Shown: positions 54,017-62,459, counted from the stretch's first letter. The stretch is DNA of 64,000 nucleotides from Flavisolibacter tropicus (GCF_001644645.1 NZ_CP011390.1:248001-312000); one strand, 5' to 3'. The notes: generated by a model not told the origin, from the sequence alone. Made by a program: numbers and translations.

Positions 54017-55960
54017 ATGGATCAACAAATAAATATAACATTTCCTGATGGTGCTGTACGACAGTATGCATCTGGAATTACGGCTTTGGACATTGCTAAA
54101 TCTATTTCAGAGGGTTTGGCCAGGAAAATATTAGCGGCTGATGTAGCCGGGGAAGTATGGGACCTTACCAGACCAATTACAAAAGACACGACGGTAAAGT
54201 TTCTGTCGTGGGATGACGCTGGCGGTAAGTCTACCTTCTGGCACTCTTCTGCGCATTTGATGGCAGAGGCTATTGAAAGCCTATTTCCTGGCGTTAAGTT
54301 TTGGGTAGGTCCACCAGTTGACAATGGTTTTTATTATGATGTTGACCTTGGCGGTCGTTCCATTTCGGAGGACGATCTGCGTAAGCTAGAAACCAAAATG
54401 GCTGAGCTGGCCAAGCAAAATAACCCCTACATCCGCAAGCCTATGCCAAAGGCGGAGGCTGTAAACTATTTTACTGAAAAGGGTGATGAGTACAAGTTAG
54501 ACCTGCTTCAAGGCCTGACTGATGGCGAGATTACGTTTTACACACAGGGTGCTTTTACCGACCTATGTCGCGGGCCCCATATTCCGCATACAGGCTTTAT
54601 TAAAGCTGTTAAACTGACCAATATTGCTGGTGCTTATTGGAAAGGCGATGAAAAGAACAAGCAGTTAACCCGTATTTATGGAGTAACCTTCCCAACTCAA
54701 AAGCAGCTGGATGAATACCTACAATTGCTTGAAGAGGCTAAGAAGCGTGACCACCGTAAGCTGGGTAAAGAGTTGAGCATCTACACCATGGATGATGATG
54801 TAGGCCAAGGATTGATCATGTGGTTGCCAAACGGAACGGTTATCATTGAGGAGCTGGAAAAGCTGGCTAAGGAAACTGAATCTGAAGGTGGATATAAAAG
54901 AGTAGTGACGCCCCACATTGCCAAAGAAAGCATGTACCTGACCAGCGGTCACTTGCCTTATTATGCAGATAGTATGTACCCCCCCATGGAAATGGAAGGG
55001 GAAAAGTATTATCTCAAATCCATGAACTGTCCACACCACCATAAGATATTTGCGGCTGAACCTAAGAGCTATCGCGATCTTCCTTACCGCATAGCTGAAT
55101 ATGGTACTGTGTACCGTTATGAGCAAAGCGGGGAGTTATTTGGTTTAATGCGGGTACGTTGCCTGCATATGAACGATGCCCATATTTATTGTACTAAAGA
55201 GCAGTTCTTTGACGAGTTTCGCGCTGTGAATGAAATGTACCAGAAGTACTTTAAGATCTTTGGTATTGAAAAATATGTGATGCGCCTTTCATTGCACTCA
55301 CCTGAAAAGCTGGGGATTAAGTATGTGAATGAGCCGGAGCTTTGGAAAGAGACCGAAGCTATGGTAAGGAACGTATTGATTGAGTCTAATATTCCTTATG
55401 TAGAAGTACAGGATGAAGCTGCCTTCTACGGTCCAAAGATTGACGTTCAGATCTATAGCGTGATTGGAAGAGAGTTTACTTTGGCAACTAACCAAGTGGA
55501 TTTCTCTCAAGGTCGTAGCTTTAAGCTGGAGTATACCTCTCAGGATAACCAGGCAGAAACGCCATTGATCATCCACCGTGCACCACTGGGTACGCACGAA
55601 CGGTTCATTGGCTTCCTACTGGAGCATTATGCTGGTAAGTTCCCTACCTGGTTGGCGCCACAGCAGGTAAAAATCCTTCCGATCTCAGATAAATTCATGG
55701 ATTATGCGAAAGAGGTTTTAAAGAAATTGAAAAAAGCAGATATTCGTGTAGAGATTGATGACCGTAACGAAAAGATCGGTAAAAAGATCCGCGATACGGA
55801 ATTACTGAAGGTGCCTTACATGCTGGTAATTGGTGAAAAAGAAATGAATGAAGGAAAAGTAGCCATACGCAGACAGGGTAAGGGTGATTTAGGCGCGAAA
55901 TTGGTAGATGAGTTTGTTGCTGAAATTGTGGAAGAAGTAAAAGAAAGAAAAGGTGAGTAA
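54017..55960 (+). CDS. thrS: Threonyl-tRNA synthetase
   Basis: Charges tRNA-Thr with threonine. It has 647 residues, the usual length. An N-terminal TGS domain (about 1-62: INITFPDGAVRQY, GITALDIAKSI) is followed by the second-additional editing domain with HSSAHLMAEAI (HxxxH motif) and the Cys-His pair in LCRGPHIPHTG. The class II catalytic core has Zn ligands in MNCPHHHKIF, motif 2 YRIAEYGTVYRYEQSGELFGLMRVR, and motif 3 LGTHERFIGFLLEHY. The C-terminal anticodon-binding domain spans about 540-640. infC follows 122 bp downstream. The very short leader argues against a long operator hairpin or T-box control. Confidence 0.97.
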   Translation: MDQQINITFPDGAVRQYASGITALDIAKSISEGLARKILAADVAGEVWDLTRPITKDTTVKFLSWDDAGGKSTFWHSSAHLMAEAIESLFPGVKFWVGPPVDNGFYYDVDLGGRSISEDDLRKLETKMAELAKQNNPYIRKPMPKAEAVNYFTEKGDEYKLDLLQGLTDGEITFYTQGAFTDLCRGPHIPHTGFIKAVKLTNIAGAYWKGDEKNKQLTRIYGVTFPTQKQLDEYLQLLEEAKKRDHRKLGKELSIYTMDDDVGQGLIMWLPNGTVIIEELEKLAKETESEGGYKRVVTPHIAKESMYLTSGHLPYYADSMYPPMEMEGEKYYLKSMNCPHHHKIFAAEPKSYRDLPYRIAEYGTVYRYEQSGELFGLMRVRCLHMNDAHIYCTKEQFFDEFRAVNEMYQKYFKIFGIEKYVMRLSLHSPEKLGIKYVNEPELWKETEAMVRNVLIESNIPYVEVQDEAAFYGPKIDVQIYSVIGREFTLATNQVDFSQGRSFKLEYTSQDNQAETPLIIHRAPLGTHERFIGFLLEHYAGKFPTWLAPQQVKILPISDKFMDYAKEVLKKLKKADIRVEIDDRNEKIGKKIRDTELLKVPYMLVIGEKEMNEGKVAIRRQGKGDLGAKLVDEFVAEIVEEVKERKGE

Positions 55961-56036
55961 GCCTTGTATATCTGGCATCAGATTTATTATTTTACCAAAA
56001 ACTTATTTTTACATAGAAACGCACAGGCTAAGCCAA

Positions 56037-56044
56037 TAGTTTTG
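56037..56044 (+). promoter_or_regulatory. Predicted -7 box of infC
   Basis: TAGTTTTG matches TAnnTTTG, 38 bases before the infC ATG. The -33 element is not clear, so the call is tentative. Confidence 0.4.
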
Positions 56045-56082
56045 TGTCGTCAGATTTATAATTATTAACTTAAAAAACGTAA

Positions 56083-56682
56083 ATGGCATTACCAAACAGA
56101 GGTGGAATTAACAAAGGTGGCTTTAAAGGAAGATTTGCTCCCCGTAAAGAAGCAGAACATCGTATCAATCATCACATCCGTGTCCCGCAGGTTCGATTAG
56201 TGGGTGACAACGTAACTGTTGGAATTTATTCTACTCAAGATGCTATGAAAATAGCCCAGGAGCAAGAACTGGATTTGGTTGAAATTTCCCCACAAGCAGA
56301 CCCACCAGTTTGTAGGGTCATTGACTATAATAAGTTCCTGTACGACAAAAAGAAGAAGGAAAAGGAAATGAAGGCGAAGGCCAAAACAACGGAAATGAAA
56401 GAGATCCGTTTTACGCCTAACACCGATGACCATGACTTTGACTTCAAAGCAAAACACGCCGAAGCTTTCTTAAAAGAAGGCAATAAGGTGAAGGCCTATG
56501 TGCAGTTCAAGGGCCGTGCTATTCAATTTAAAGACAGAGGAGAGCTGTTGTTGTTGAAGTTTGCTGAGCGTCTTGCCGATTTCGGTTCATTGGAAAGCAT
56601 GCCTAAACTGGAAGGTAAGCGTATGTTGGCCATCTTTACGCCAAAAACCACTAAGAAGAAAACTGAAAAAGCACAAGCTTAA
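56083..56682 (+). CDS. infC: Translation initiation factor IF-3
   Basis: Binds the 30S subunit and proofreads start-codon selection. It has 199 residues: the N-domain (about 28-95: INHHIRVPQVRLVGDNVTVGIYSTQDAMKIAQEQELDLVEISPQADPPVCRVIDYNKFLYD), a lysine-rich linker helix (KKKKEKEMKAKAKTTEMKEIRF), and the C-domain to about 185. A short basic extension (RGGINKGGFKGRFAPRK) precedes the usual start. The start codon is ATG rather than the AUU used for autoregulation in E. coli, so that control is absent. rpmI and rplT lie downstream, but a terminator, an unrelated gene and a 500-bp spacer separate them. Confidence 0.97.
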   Translation: MALPNRGGINKGGFKGRFAPRKEAEHRINHHIRVPQVRLVGDNVTVGIYSTQDAMKIAQEQELDLVEISPQADPPVCRVIDYNKFLYDKKKKEKEMKAKAKTTEMKEIRFTPNTDDHDFDFKAKHAEAFLKEGNKVKAYVQFKGRAIQFKDRGELLLLKFAERLADFGSLESMPKLEGKRMLAIFTPKTTKKKTEKAQA

Positions 56683-56700
56683 TTTTTTATTCTGAATATG

Positions 56701-56726
56701 AATCCGCAGCCATCAAGCTGCGGATT
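56701..56726 (+). terminator. Intrinsic terminator after infC
   Basis: AATCCGCAGC (56701-56710) pairs perfectly with GCTGCGGATT (56717-56726), loop CATCAA, followed by a T-rich run TTTTTATTTTT. Confidence 0.93.
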
Positions 56727-56741
56727 TTTTATTTTTGGCCA

Positions 56742-57089
56742 ATGAATATTGACCAACTGCGTTCTATTTGCCTTACATTACCTGCTGTAAATGAGGGTGT
56801 TAAGTGGGATAATGACTTGGTTTTCTCTGTCGGTGATAAAATGTTTTGTGTAGCAAGTCTGGAACCTCCATTTAAATGCTCCTTTAAAGTGCCGGATGAG
56901 GAATTTGAAGAGTTAAGCACCCGGCAAGGCTTTCAGCCAGCCCCCTACATGGCCAGGGCTAAATGGGTACTGGTAACCCAGCCATCTGTATTGCATAAGA
57001 GTGATTGGGAGGCTTACATTAAACAAAGCTATGGGCTAGTAAAAGCCAAACTAACCAGGAAGCTAAGGGGGGAGTTGGGGATAGATTAG
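56742..57089 (+). CDS. MmcQ/YjbR-family DNA-binding-like protein
   Basis: A 115-residue protein of the MmcQ/YjbR (CyaY-like fold) family. It has the hallmark start IDQLRSICLTLPAVNEGVKW, the strand GDKMFCVASLEPPFKCSFKV, and PAPYMARAKWVLV followed by the final helix DWEAYIKQSYGLVKAKL. The family was proposed to bind DNA on structural grounds, but its role is uncertain. It lies 16 bp past the infC terminator, with its start in the terminator's T-rich tail. It separates infC from rpmI-rplT, which are usually adjacent. Confidence 0.9.
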   Translation: MNIDQLRSICLTLPAVNEGVKWDNDLVFSVGDKMFCVASLEPPFKCSFKVPDEEFEELSTRQGFQPAPYMARAKWVLVTQPSVLHKSDWEAYIKQSYGLVKAKLTRKLRGELGID

Positions 57090-57231
57090 CTGATGATGGT
57101 TGACAGGTTAACAAGTTGATAAGTTGACAAGGAGGAGGTCAATGGTGAGTGATGAGTGGTGAATGGTGAGTAATGAGTGATGAGAGCCGCTGTAATGGAC
57201 CTGTAGTGAATGGATATAGGAGGTAGAGTGA

Positions 57232-57264
57232 AGGAGTAGAGGAGGATATCCTCTGTAACTCCCC
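57232..57264. repeat. 33-bp repeat with GAGGATATCCTC palindrome, copy 2
   Basis: Identical over 33 bases to 33935-33967. It is followed here by a tandem extension. Confidence 0.75.
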
Positions 57265-57291
57265 TATAACTCCTCTGTAACTCCCCTATAA
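57251..57291 (+). repeat. 22-bp tandem repeat, two units
   Basis: CTCTGTAACTCCCCTATAA occurs at 57251-57269 and 57273-57291, a period of 22 with CTC between. The first unit overlaps the end of the 33-bp repeat. Confidence 0.75.
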
Positions 57292-57479
57292 GTGGGCAAC
57301 AGATTAGGGGAATTGGGGTGGTAGTTTTGGATTGGGGAACGGAAGATTGGGAATTTAGCTATTGGGATTTGGTGTTTGAGAGTGAGACTAAGGGTAAGTA
57401 TTAATAATACATTAACGGCATTGCTTGGTAAAGTAGCCCGAAGATGTTTTGTTCCTTTTTTAATATGGATGCTTTTTCT

Positions 57480-57487
57480 TACTTTTG
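57480..57487 (+). promoter_or_regulatory. Predicted -7 box of the rpmI-rplT operon
   Basis: TACTTTTG matches TAnnTTTG, about 115 bases before rpmI. The resulting leader contains a small hairpin, TCCTC-CAGT-GAGGA (about 57552-57565), and would be long enough for autoregulation by L20, which is known for this operon in other bacteria. Confidence 0.45.
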
Positions 57488-57601
57488 CGCTCCCAAATCC
57501 AAGACTTTGGTGGCGGATGAGGGGATATTGCCTGAAGAGGCCCCAAAAGTTTCCTCCAGTGAGGAGCGCCTCAAGGGTGTAATTATTAATCGCATTTTGA
57601 A

Positions 57602-57799
57602 ATGCCAAAGGTTAAAACGAACTCCAGTGCTAAAAAGCGTTTTAAAGTAACAGCAACTGGAAAGATCACTCACCAACGTTCTTTCAAGCGTCACATCCTG
57701 ACTAAAAAATCTAAAAAGCGTAAACGTGCTTTAGCTAAAGACGGCGTTGTTTCACAATCTCACAAAGATTTTGTAATGCGTTTGTTAAGACTCAAGTAA
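57602..57799 (+). CDS. rpmI: Ribosomal protein bL35
   Basis: A 65-residue, highly basic protein of the large ribosomal subunit. The family pattern is complete: [22 protein letters not shown], the histidine-containing [18 protein letters not shown], and the C-terminal helix ending MRLLRLK. The length is standard. rplT follows 95 bp downstream in the same direction, the conserved rpmI-rplT order. Other overlapping frames at this locus are out of frame and lack similarity. Confidence 0.97.
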   Translation: MPKVKTNSSAKKRFKVTATGKITHQRSFKRHILTKKSKKRKRALAKDGVVSQSHKDFVMRLLRLK

Positions 57800-57894
57800 T
57801 CAAGATACAAGGCACAAGAATATAAAACCTTGTTGCTTCGTACCTAGACCTTGTTCTTTAAACTTTAATTAATCAACTTTAAACTTATTTAGAT

Positions 57895-58239
57895 ATGCCA
57901 CGTTCCGTTAACGCTGTAGCTTCTAGAGCACGCAGAAAAAGAATATTAAAACAAGCCAAAGGCTTTTATGGCAAACGTAAAAACGTATATACCGTTGCCA
58001 AAAACGTTGTAGAAAAAGGTATGACTTACAGCTATGTAGGTCGTAAACTGAAGAAGAGAGAATACCGTCGTCTGTGGATTGCCCGTATTAATGCGGCTGT
58101 TCGTGAAGAAGGTTTGACTTATTCTCAATTCATCAACTTGCTGAATACAAAAGGCATCACGTTAGATCGTAAAGTGTTAGCTGACTTAGCGATGAATAAC
58201 CCTGAGTCTTTCAAAGCTCTGGTTGGCCAGGTTAAGTAA
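57895..58239 (+). CDS. rplT: Ribosomal protein bL20
   Basis: A 114-residue protein of the large subunit that binds 23S rRNA early in assembly. In other bacteria it also represses its own operon by binding the leader or intergenic mRNA. The family pattern is clear: [32 protein letters not shown], then [28 protein letters not shown], then KVLADLA and a short C-terminal helix. It is the last gene of the operon and ends at a strong terminator 23 bp past the stop. Confidence 0.98.
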   Translation: MPRSVNAVASRARRKRILKQAKGFYGKRKNVYTVAKNVVEKGMTYSYVGRKLKKREYRRLWIARINAAVREEGLTYSQFINLLNTKGITLDRKVLADLAMNNPESFKALVGQVK

Positions 58240-58262
58240 TTAACATGCTATAAACAGATTTT

Positions 58263-58293
58263 AAAACCGGGTGCAGTTTTTGCACCCGGTTTT
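58263..58293. terminator. Terminator of the rpmI-rplT operon
   Basis: AAAACCGGGTGCA (58263-58275) pairs perfectly with TGCACCCGGTTTT (58281-58293), loop GTTTT, followed by GTTTTTT. Confidence 0.94.
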
Positions 58294-58323
58294 GTTTTTT
58301 ATAATGAGTAACATATACTTTTG
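58292..58323 (+). promoter_or_regulatory. Predicted promoter of the arginine decarboxylase-type gene
   Basis: TTG at 58292-58294, a 21-bp spacer and TACTTTTG at 58316-58323 match the consensus. The -33 element overlaps the end of the preceding terminator. The leader is about 40 bases. Confidence 0.62.
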
Positions 58324-58368
58324 TTTAAAATAACAATCTTGTTCACTGAACAATCCATTTACCGTTAG

Positions 58369-59769
58369 ATGAACAATACATACCTTGGTCTCGTTGAGCA
58401 AACCTTCAACTTTCCCCAAGAAGGGCTCCTGGTTAAAGATAACTCTCTTCATTTCAATGGCCTTGACATCAAAGCACTCATTGACAAGTATGGAACCCCA
58501 ATGAAGATTTCCTATTTGCCGAAAATAGGGATGCAGATCAATAAGGCTAAGCAGATGTTTGCCAACGCTATTAAAAAGCACAAGTACGAGGGCCAGTATA
58601 ATTACTGCTATTGTACGAAGAGTTCTCACTTCTCTTTTGTGGTAGAGGAAGCTTTAAAGCATGGGATTCATTTGGAGACGTCTTATGCATATGATATTGA
58701 GATCATCAAAAAGCTTTACGAAAAGCGTAAGATCACAAAGGACATCTTTATTATTTGTAACGGTTATAAGCAAAAAGGATATACGCGCCGTATTGCACAA
58801 TTGATCAATAGCGGCTTTAAAAATGTTATCCCCGTTCTTGATAATAAGGAGGAGTTGAATGCCTATAAAAGAGCTGTTAAAGGGCCATTCAAGCTTGGAA
58901 TCAGAGTAGCAGCAGAGGAGGAGCCAACGTTTCCATTCTACACCTCTCGCTTAGGTATACGCGCAAAGGATATCCTGGAGTTTTATGTAGATAATATTGA
59001 AGGGTATGAGGATAAGTTCCAGTTGAAGATGCTTCATATTTTCCTGAACAAGGGTATCAAGGATGATATTTATTACTGGTCAGAGTTAAACAAGATCATT
59101 AACCTTTATTGCCAGTTAAAAAAGATCTGCCCTGAGCTGGATTCTTTGAACATTGGTGGTGGTTTTCCAATCAAGCACTCATTAGGCTTTGAATATGATT
59201 ATCAATTCATGATCAATGAGATTGTTGGAAACATTAAAGCTGCTTGTAAAAAGGCAAAGGTGCCAATGCCGAACATCTTTACAGAGTTTGGTTCCTATAC
59301 AGTAGGTGAGAGTATGGCTCATATCTATAGCGTTATAGGTCAGAAAACGCAAAACGACAGAGAAATCTGGTATATGATAGACTCTTCTTTCATAACCACT
59401 TTACCGGATACCTGGGGTATCGGAGAGCGCTTCCTGATGTTACCAATTAATAAGTGGGATCAGGAACCACAACGGGTAGTGCTAGGGGGTATTACCTGCG
59501 ATAGCCATGATTATTATGATTCGGAAGAGCACATTAATGAAGTATTCTTGCCAAAGGCTAACGGTGAGGAGCCGTTGTATGTCGGATTTTTCCATACTGG
59601 TGCTTACCAGGATCAGATCAGTGGTTATGGTGGAATCAAGCACTGCTTAATTCCTTCTCCAAAGCACATTATCATTGAGCACGACAAAAATGGTAAGCTG
59701 GTGGATTGGGTATATGCGAAAGAGCAAACTGCTCAGAGCATGCTGAAGATTTTAGGTTATATTAAGTAG
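58369..59769 (+). CDS. speA: PLP-dependent decarboxylase, arginine decarboxylase type
   Basis: A 466-residue pyridoxal-phosphate enzyme of the alanine-racemase/ornithine-decarboxylase fold (type III), of the Bacteroidota group usually annotated as arginine decarboxylase. The PLP-binding lysine is Lys84 in YCYCTKSSHFSFVVEEAL. The phosphate-binding glycine loop is NIGGGFP. The C-terminal beta domain has the conserved Cys-Asp in GGITCDSHDYYDS and the Tyr in FFHTGAYQDQISGYGG. It is much shorter than the roughly 650-residue biosynthetic SpeA of E. coli, so the symbol is by role rather than by subfamily. The product would be agmatine for polyamine synthesis. Related decarboxylases for diaminopimelate or carboxynorspermidine cannot be wholly excluded. 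Confidence 0.82.
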   Translation: MNNTYLGLVEQTFNFPQEGLLVKDNSLHFNGLDIKALIDKYGTPMKISYLPKIGMQINKAKQMFANAIKKHKYEGQYNYCYCTKSSHFSFVVEEALKHGIHLETSYAYDIEIIKKLYEKRKITKDIFIICNGYKQKGYTRRIAQLINSGFKNVIPVLDNKEELNAYKRAVKGPFKLGIRVAAEEEPTFPFYTSRLGIRAKDILEFYVDNIEGYEDKFQLKMLHIFLNKGIKDDIYYWSELNKIINLYCQLKKICPELDSLNIGGGFPIKHSLGFEYDYQFMINEIVGNIKAACKKAKVPMPNIFTEFGSYTVGESMAHIYSVIGQKTQNDREIWYMIDSSFITTLPDTWGIGERFLMLPINKWDQEPQRVVLGGITCDSHDYYDSEEHINEVFLPKANGEEPLYVGFFHTGAYQDQISGYGGIKHCLIPSPKHIIIEHDKNGKLVDWVYAKEQTAQSMLKILGYIK

Positions 59770-59800
59770 GCTTTACCGCTGATGTAATTTGATATTTAGG

Positions 59801-59845
59801 AATACTTCATGTTCTTATTTTTAAAGAAAAAGAACATGAAGTATT
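59801..59845 (+). terminator. Hairpin with T-run that contains the next start codon
   Basis: AATACTTCATGTTCTT (59801-59816) pairs perfectly with AAGAACATGAAGTATT (59830-59845) across 13 nt and is followed by seven T. It lies 31 bases past the decarboxylase stop codon. The right arm contains the ATG (59836) of the following exported protein gene. Confidence 0.82.
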
Positions 59846-60288
59846 TTTTTGTCCTGATATTACTGGGAAGTCTAACTGCTAATGCTCAAAAAGAGGAAGA
59901 AAATGTAAAAACACCCATTCAGGCTCTCTTTGATGGTATGCGCAAAGCGGATACTGCATTAATGCGCTCTTCCTTTGCTCCAAATGCACAACTGCAAACC
60001 ATTGCGAAAAATAAAGAAGGGCAAATGATAGTTAGATCTGAGAATATTGAAGAGTTCATTGTCTCCGTTGCAAAAGCTAAAGAAGGAGCGCTAGATGAAC
60101 GAATAAAGTATGATGCTATAAAAATAGATGCCGATCTGGCGAGTGTTTGGACACCTTACCAATTTTATTATAATTCAGCCTTTAGTCATTGTGGTGTTAA
60201 CTCCTTTCAATTAGTACGCTTGAATGGTCAATGGAAGATTCAATATATTATTGATACGCGCAGAAAGCAAGGCTGTGAAGGGCAGTAA
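59836..60288 (+). CDS. Exported NTF2/SnoaL-like protein
   Basis: A 150-residue exported protein with signal MKYFFVLILLGSLTANAQ. The mature part has the SnoaL/DUF4440-like pattern TPIQALFDGMRKADTALMRSSFAPNAQL, a central EEFIVSVAKAKEGALDERI, and the ending strands ASVWTPYQFYYNS, NSFQLVRLNGQWKIQYIIDTRR. It may be a small-ligand binding or processing domain, but no catalytic residues can be named. An in-frame upstream ATG at 59809 would add nine residues (MFLFLKKKN), and both ATGs lie in opposite arms of the hairpin. The ATG at 59836 gives the cleaner signal peptide. Confidence 0.82.
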   Translation: MKYFFVLILLGSLTANAQKEEENVKTPIQALFDGMRKADTALMRSSFAPNAQLQTIAKNKEGQMIVRSENIEEFIVSVAKAKEGALDERIKYDAIKIDADLASVWTPYQFYYNSAFSHCGVNSFQLVRLNGQWKIQYIIDTRRKQGCEGQ

Positions 60289-60397
60289 TGTTGTTTCAAA
60301 TTGAATAGTCTGGTAAAGGAAATTCGAAAAATAAAATAGCGAAATCCGAAGATTAGTAATAATACAAAATTCCAAATCGCAAATTCCAAAAACCAAA

Positions 60398-60447
60398 TGG
60401 CCTATTATCCTGCTAGCCGTTTCATAAGGTAGTAGGATAATAGGCCA
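60398..60447. terminator. Bidirectional hairpin between convergent genes
   Basis: TGGCCTATTATCCTGCTA (60398-60415) pairs with TAGTAGGATAATAGGCCA (60430-60447) with one G-T wobble and a 14-nt loop. The flanks have A-rich and CAAA tracts but no long T-run, so it may terminate weakly. Confidence 0.7.
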
Positions 60448-60474
60448 CAAATTGAAGCAAGTATCTTGCTATTG

Positions 60475-61746
60475 CTAACTTTTTAACCGGTATTTTTTGG
60501 TCACTTTAGGACTATTGAAATACCGGTTTAATTCTTCTTCAGTAAAGTTGTTTGTGAGTTCTACGGGTACATCGATCAGCTGAATTTGAATTTGTTTCAA
60601 TTCTTCTTTCAGTTTGGTAACTTTCTTTATGATATCAGGATCCTTTGAGCCGAGTAATTGGTTGTCAAAAAGAACATACTCCAATCGTTTAATAGAAGTA
60701 CGGATCAGGGAGGCCTGATTTTGATCTACGGCCTTATTGGGTACCGAAGCTTCTTTAATGGGCACTAAGGCTAGACCAACGCTTGGTAAAATTTTACCGT
60801 TTCGTTGATCGGTTTTACTTGCTGAAGTAGATAATACAGTACCTGTTAGCGATGTTGAGGCTGAAGTAAGATCAAAGCTAGTCCGGTAGTTTTTGGTTCT
60901 TTTTAAGCGCTTGTCCAATTGTAAGAATGTATACTTCAATTGCAGAACATACCGCTCTATATTTTTAGATGTCTGCTTGTGCTCTTCTATTGCCATTGGG
61001 TAGTCTAATGCATTGCGTACGATGATGCGCACATTTGCAGTATCTCTATTTTGGAATTTTGTACTGCCGATAAACTGAACTATGATCTCCCGTTGTTTGT
61101 TTGGGTCTGTTTCTCTGGCAAAATCATAGCCAGGTGTCCAGCTGAATTGATCTCCGCATTTCTGTACACTTGTATAGTTATTTATGGGATCACTAACGGA
61201 TGTTATAATAGACTCGATAGGGAAGCTACCCGTTTCGCAAAAAACAGAGAATTTAACTGATTCACCTTCATCAATTAAGAAGCTACCATTGATGGCGGGT
61301 TTAACGCGTGAAGGGATGATCTCTGTACTATAGAATACAAGAGAAAAGCTGGTATCTATTTTTTCTGTTGGGTCATTTAAGTTTTGAACACCAACAATTA
61401 TTTTGTAGTTGACATCGTATTTCAGCTTGCCAGATAGAAAGTAGGCTTTATCCGCTCTAAAAGATAAAATACCATTGTCTTTATTGATGCGTAGACCTAC
61501 TGGCGCATTTTTAAGGTACCAGAAATAATTTGAGGGGTTTTTATTGATCTGCAGTTGATAATTCATTGATGAGTCAACATGCAACGTAAAGTAAGGATTT
61601 AGGTCAATGATACGCAATGCCGAATCGGGATGAAATACCGAATTATAGCTTGTATCCGTTTTTAAAGTCGTTACTGTGTCAGAATATTGACAAAAACTAA
61701 CAAGGCTACCTAAGATCAATAAGAGACAGATTAATGACTTCTTCAT
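60475..61746 (-). CDS. Exported protein with Ig/cadherin-like repeats
   Basis: A 423-residue exported protein with signal MKKSLICLLLILGSLVSFCQ. The N-terminal half contains putative Ig-type modules (NPYFTLHVDSSMNYQLQINKNPSNYFWYLKN, then GILSFRADKAYFLSGKLKYDVNYKIIVGVQN), a pattern resembling cadherin/putative-Ig domains of Bacteroidota gliding or surface proteins. The C-terminal third is helical and Lys/Gln-rich (LKYTFLQLDKRLKRTKNYR and KLKEELKQIQIQ) and may be a coiled coil. I do not recognise a named family. The start is set at the signal peptide, 12 bases inside a longer frame that begins MRMP. Confidence 0.72.
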   Translation of the reverse strand: MKKSLICLLLILGSLVSFCQYSDTVTTLKTDTSYNSVFHPDSALRIIDLNPYFTLHVDSSMNYQLQINKNPSNYFWYLKNAPVGLRINKDNGILSFRADKAYFLSGKLKYDVNYKIIVGVQNLNDPTEKIDTSFSLVFYSTEIIPSRVKPAINGSFLIDEGESVKFSVFCETGSFPIESIITSVSDPINNYTSVQKCGDQFSWTPGYDFARETDPNKQREIIVQFIGSTKFQNRDTANVRIIVRNALDYPMAIEEHKQTSKNIERYVLQLKYTFLQLDKRLKRTKNYRTSFDLTSASTSLTGTVLSTSASKTDQRNGKILPSVGLALVPIKEASVPNKAVDQNQASLIRTSIKRLEYVLFDNQLLGSKDPDIIKKVTKLKEELKQIQIQLIDVPVELTNNFTEEELNRYFNSPKVTKKYRLKS

Positions 61747-61797
61747 GGGCATTCTCATCTATAAAAGAAATGCAATATTACTTATTTAAAAAAACAA

Positions 61798-61819
61798 ACC
61801 CCTCGTGGAAACGAGGGGT
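61798..61819. terminator. Terminator downstream of hsp20
   Basis: ACCCCTCGT (61798-61806) pairs perfectly with ACGAGGGGT (61811-61819), loop GGAA. On the minus strand, downstream of the hsp20 stop, it is followed by TTGTTTTTTT. Confidence 0.9.
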
Positions 61820-61873
61820 GATAAACCAAAACCAACTGCTTATGAGAAAATCTTTATTATTATATACGTTCAA

Positions 61874-62320
61874 TTACTGAACGGCGATTTGTTTTGTTTG
61901 AGGTTTGACTTCAGCCTTCTTGGGAAGGTTTAATGTCAATACGCCATTAACATATTGTGCTGCTATAGCTTCTGTGTCGATGGTTTTATCTACTGTAAAA
62001 GAGCGTTTGAAAGATTGAAACTGGTATTCTCTTCTAATATGTTTCTCTTTCTCTTGTTCTGCTTCTTTTTTCACTTCGGCAGAAACGGTAAGAATGTTTT
62101 GATCTACATCAATCTTAAAATCCTCTTTGTTGAAGCCGGGTACTACCAGTTCTAAAGCAAATCCGTTTTCTACCTCTTTAACGTTTGCCGGAGCGAAGTG
62201 TTTGAAATTTGATGTCTGAACATCATCTCTATATAAAGACGTAAAAGGAGTAAAAAAGTTATTCATCAAATTGTTAAAAGAGTTATCCATTTGTTGATTT
62301 TTAAATTTTACAAGTGTCAT
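61874..62320 (-). CDS. Small heat shock protein (Hsp20/alpha-crystallin)
   Basis: A 148-residue ATP-independent holdase chaperone. The alpha-crystallin domain (about 42-138) begins FAPANVKEVENGFALELVVPGFNKEDFKIDVDQNILTVSAEV and has GVLTLNLPKK, the family's C-terminal strand signature. The tail ends with a K-Q-I-A-V motif (IXI/V type), which mediates oligomer assembly. The N-terminal arm (about 1-40) is Asn/Phe-rich. The start MTLVKFKN is chosen over an upstream in-frame start that would add 22 residues lacking similarity. Its own terminator follows directly. Upstream, divergently, lies the bacilliredoxin gene, a possible stress-response pair. Confidence 0.95.
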   Translation of the reverse strand: MTLVKFKNQQMDNSFNNLMNNFFTPFTSLYRDDVQTSNFKHFAPANVKEVENGFALELVVPGFNKEDFKIDVDQNILTVSAEVKKEAEQEKEKHIRREYQFQSFKRSFTVDKTIDTEAIAAQYVNGVLTLNLPKKAEVKPQTKQIAVQ

Positions 62321-62459
62321 AGTTATCAAGCTTTTAGGGTTAATAATCAATAATTGTTTCTTTCTTAATCCCAAACGGCATACCATCAGGTATTTTTATG
62401 CCATTACGTCACTGTTTAAACATTGAGCATGACATAATTTCTTAACAATCAGTTTATTA

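Larger units (their letters stand above)
57090..57601. other. Repeat-bearing spacer upstream of rpmI
   Basis: 512 bases. The first part is a degenerate GTGAGTGATGAG-rich spacer. It is followed by the 33-bp repeat shared with 33935-33967, a 22-bp tandem repeat, a probable promoter at 57480-57487 and a leader of about 115 bases for rpmI. Several overlapping open frames in this stretch are compositionally odd and are not called. Confidence 0.6.

Noticed and set aside
57264..57694. Several overlapping frames upstream of rpmI
   Set aside because: They lie in repeat-bearing spacer or out of frame with rpmI and show no family features.
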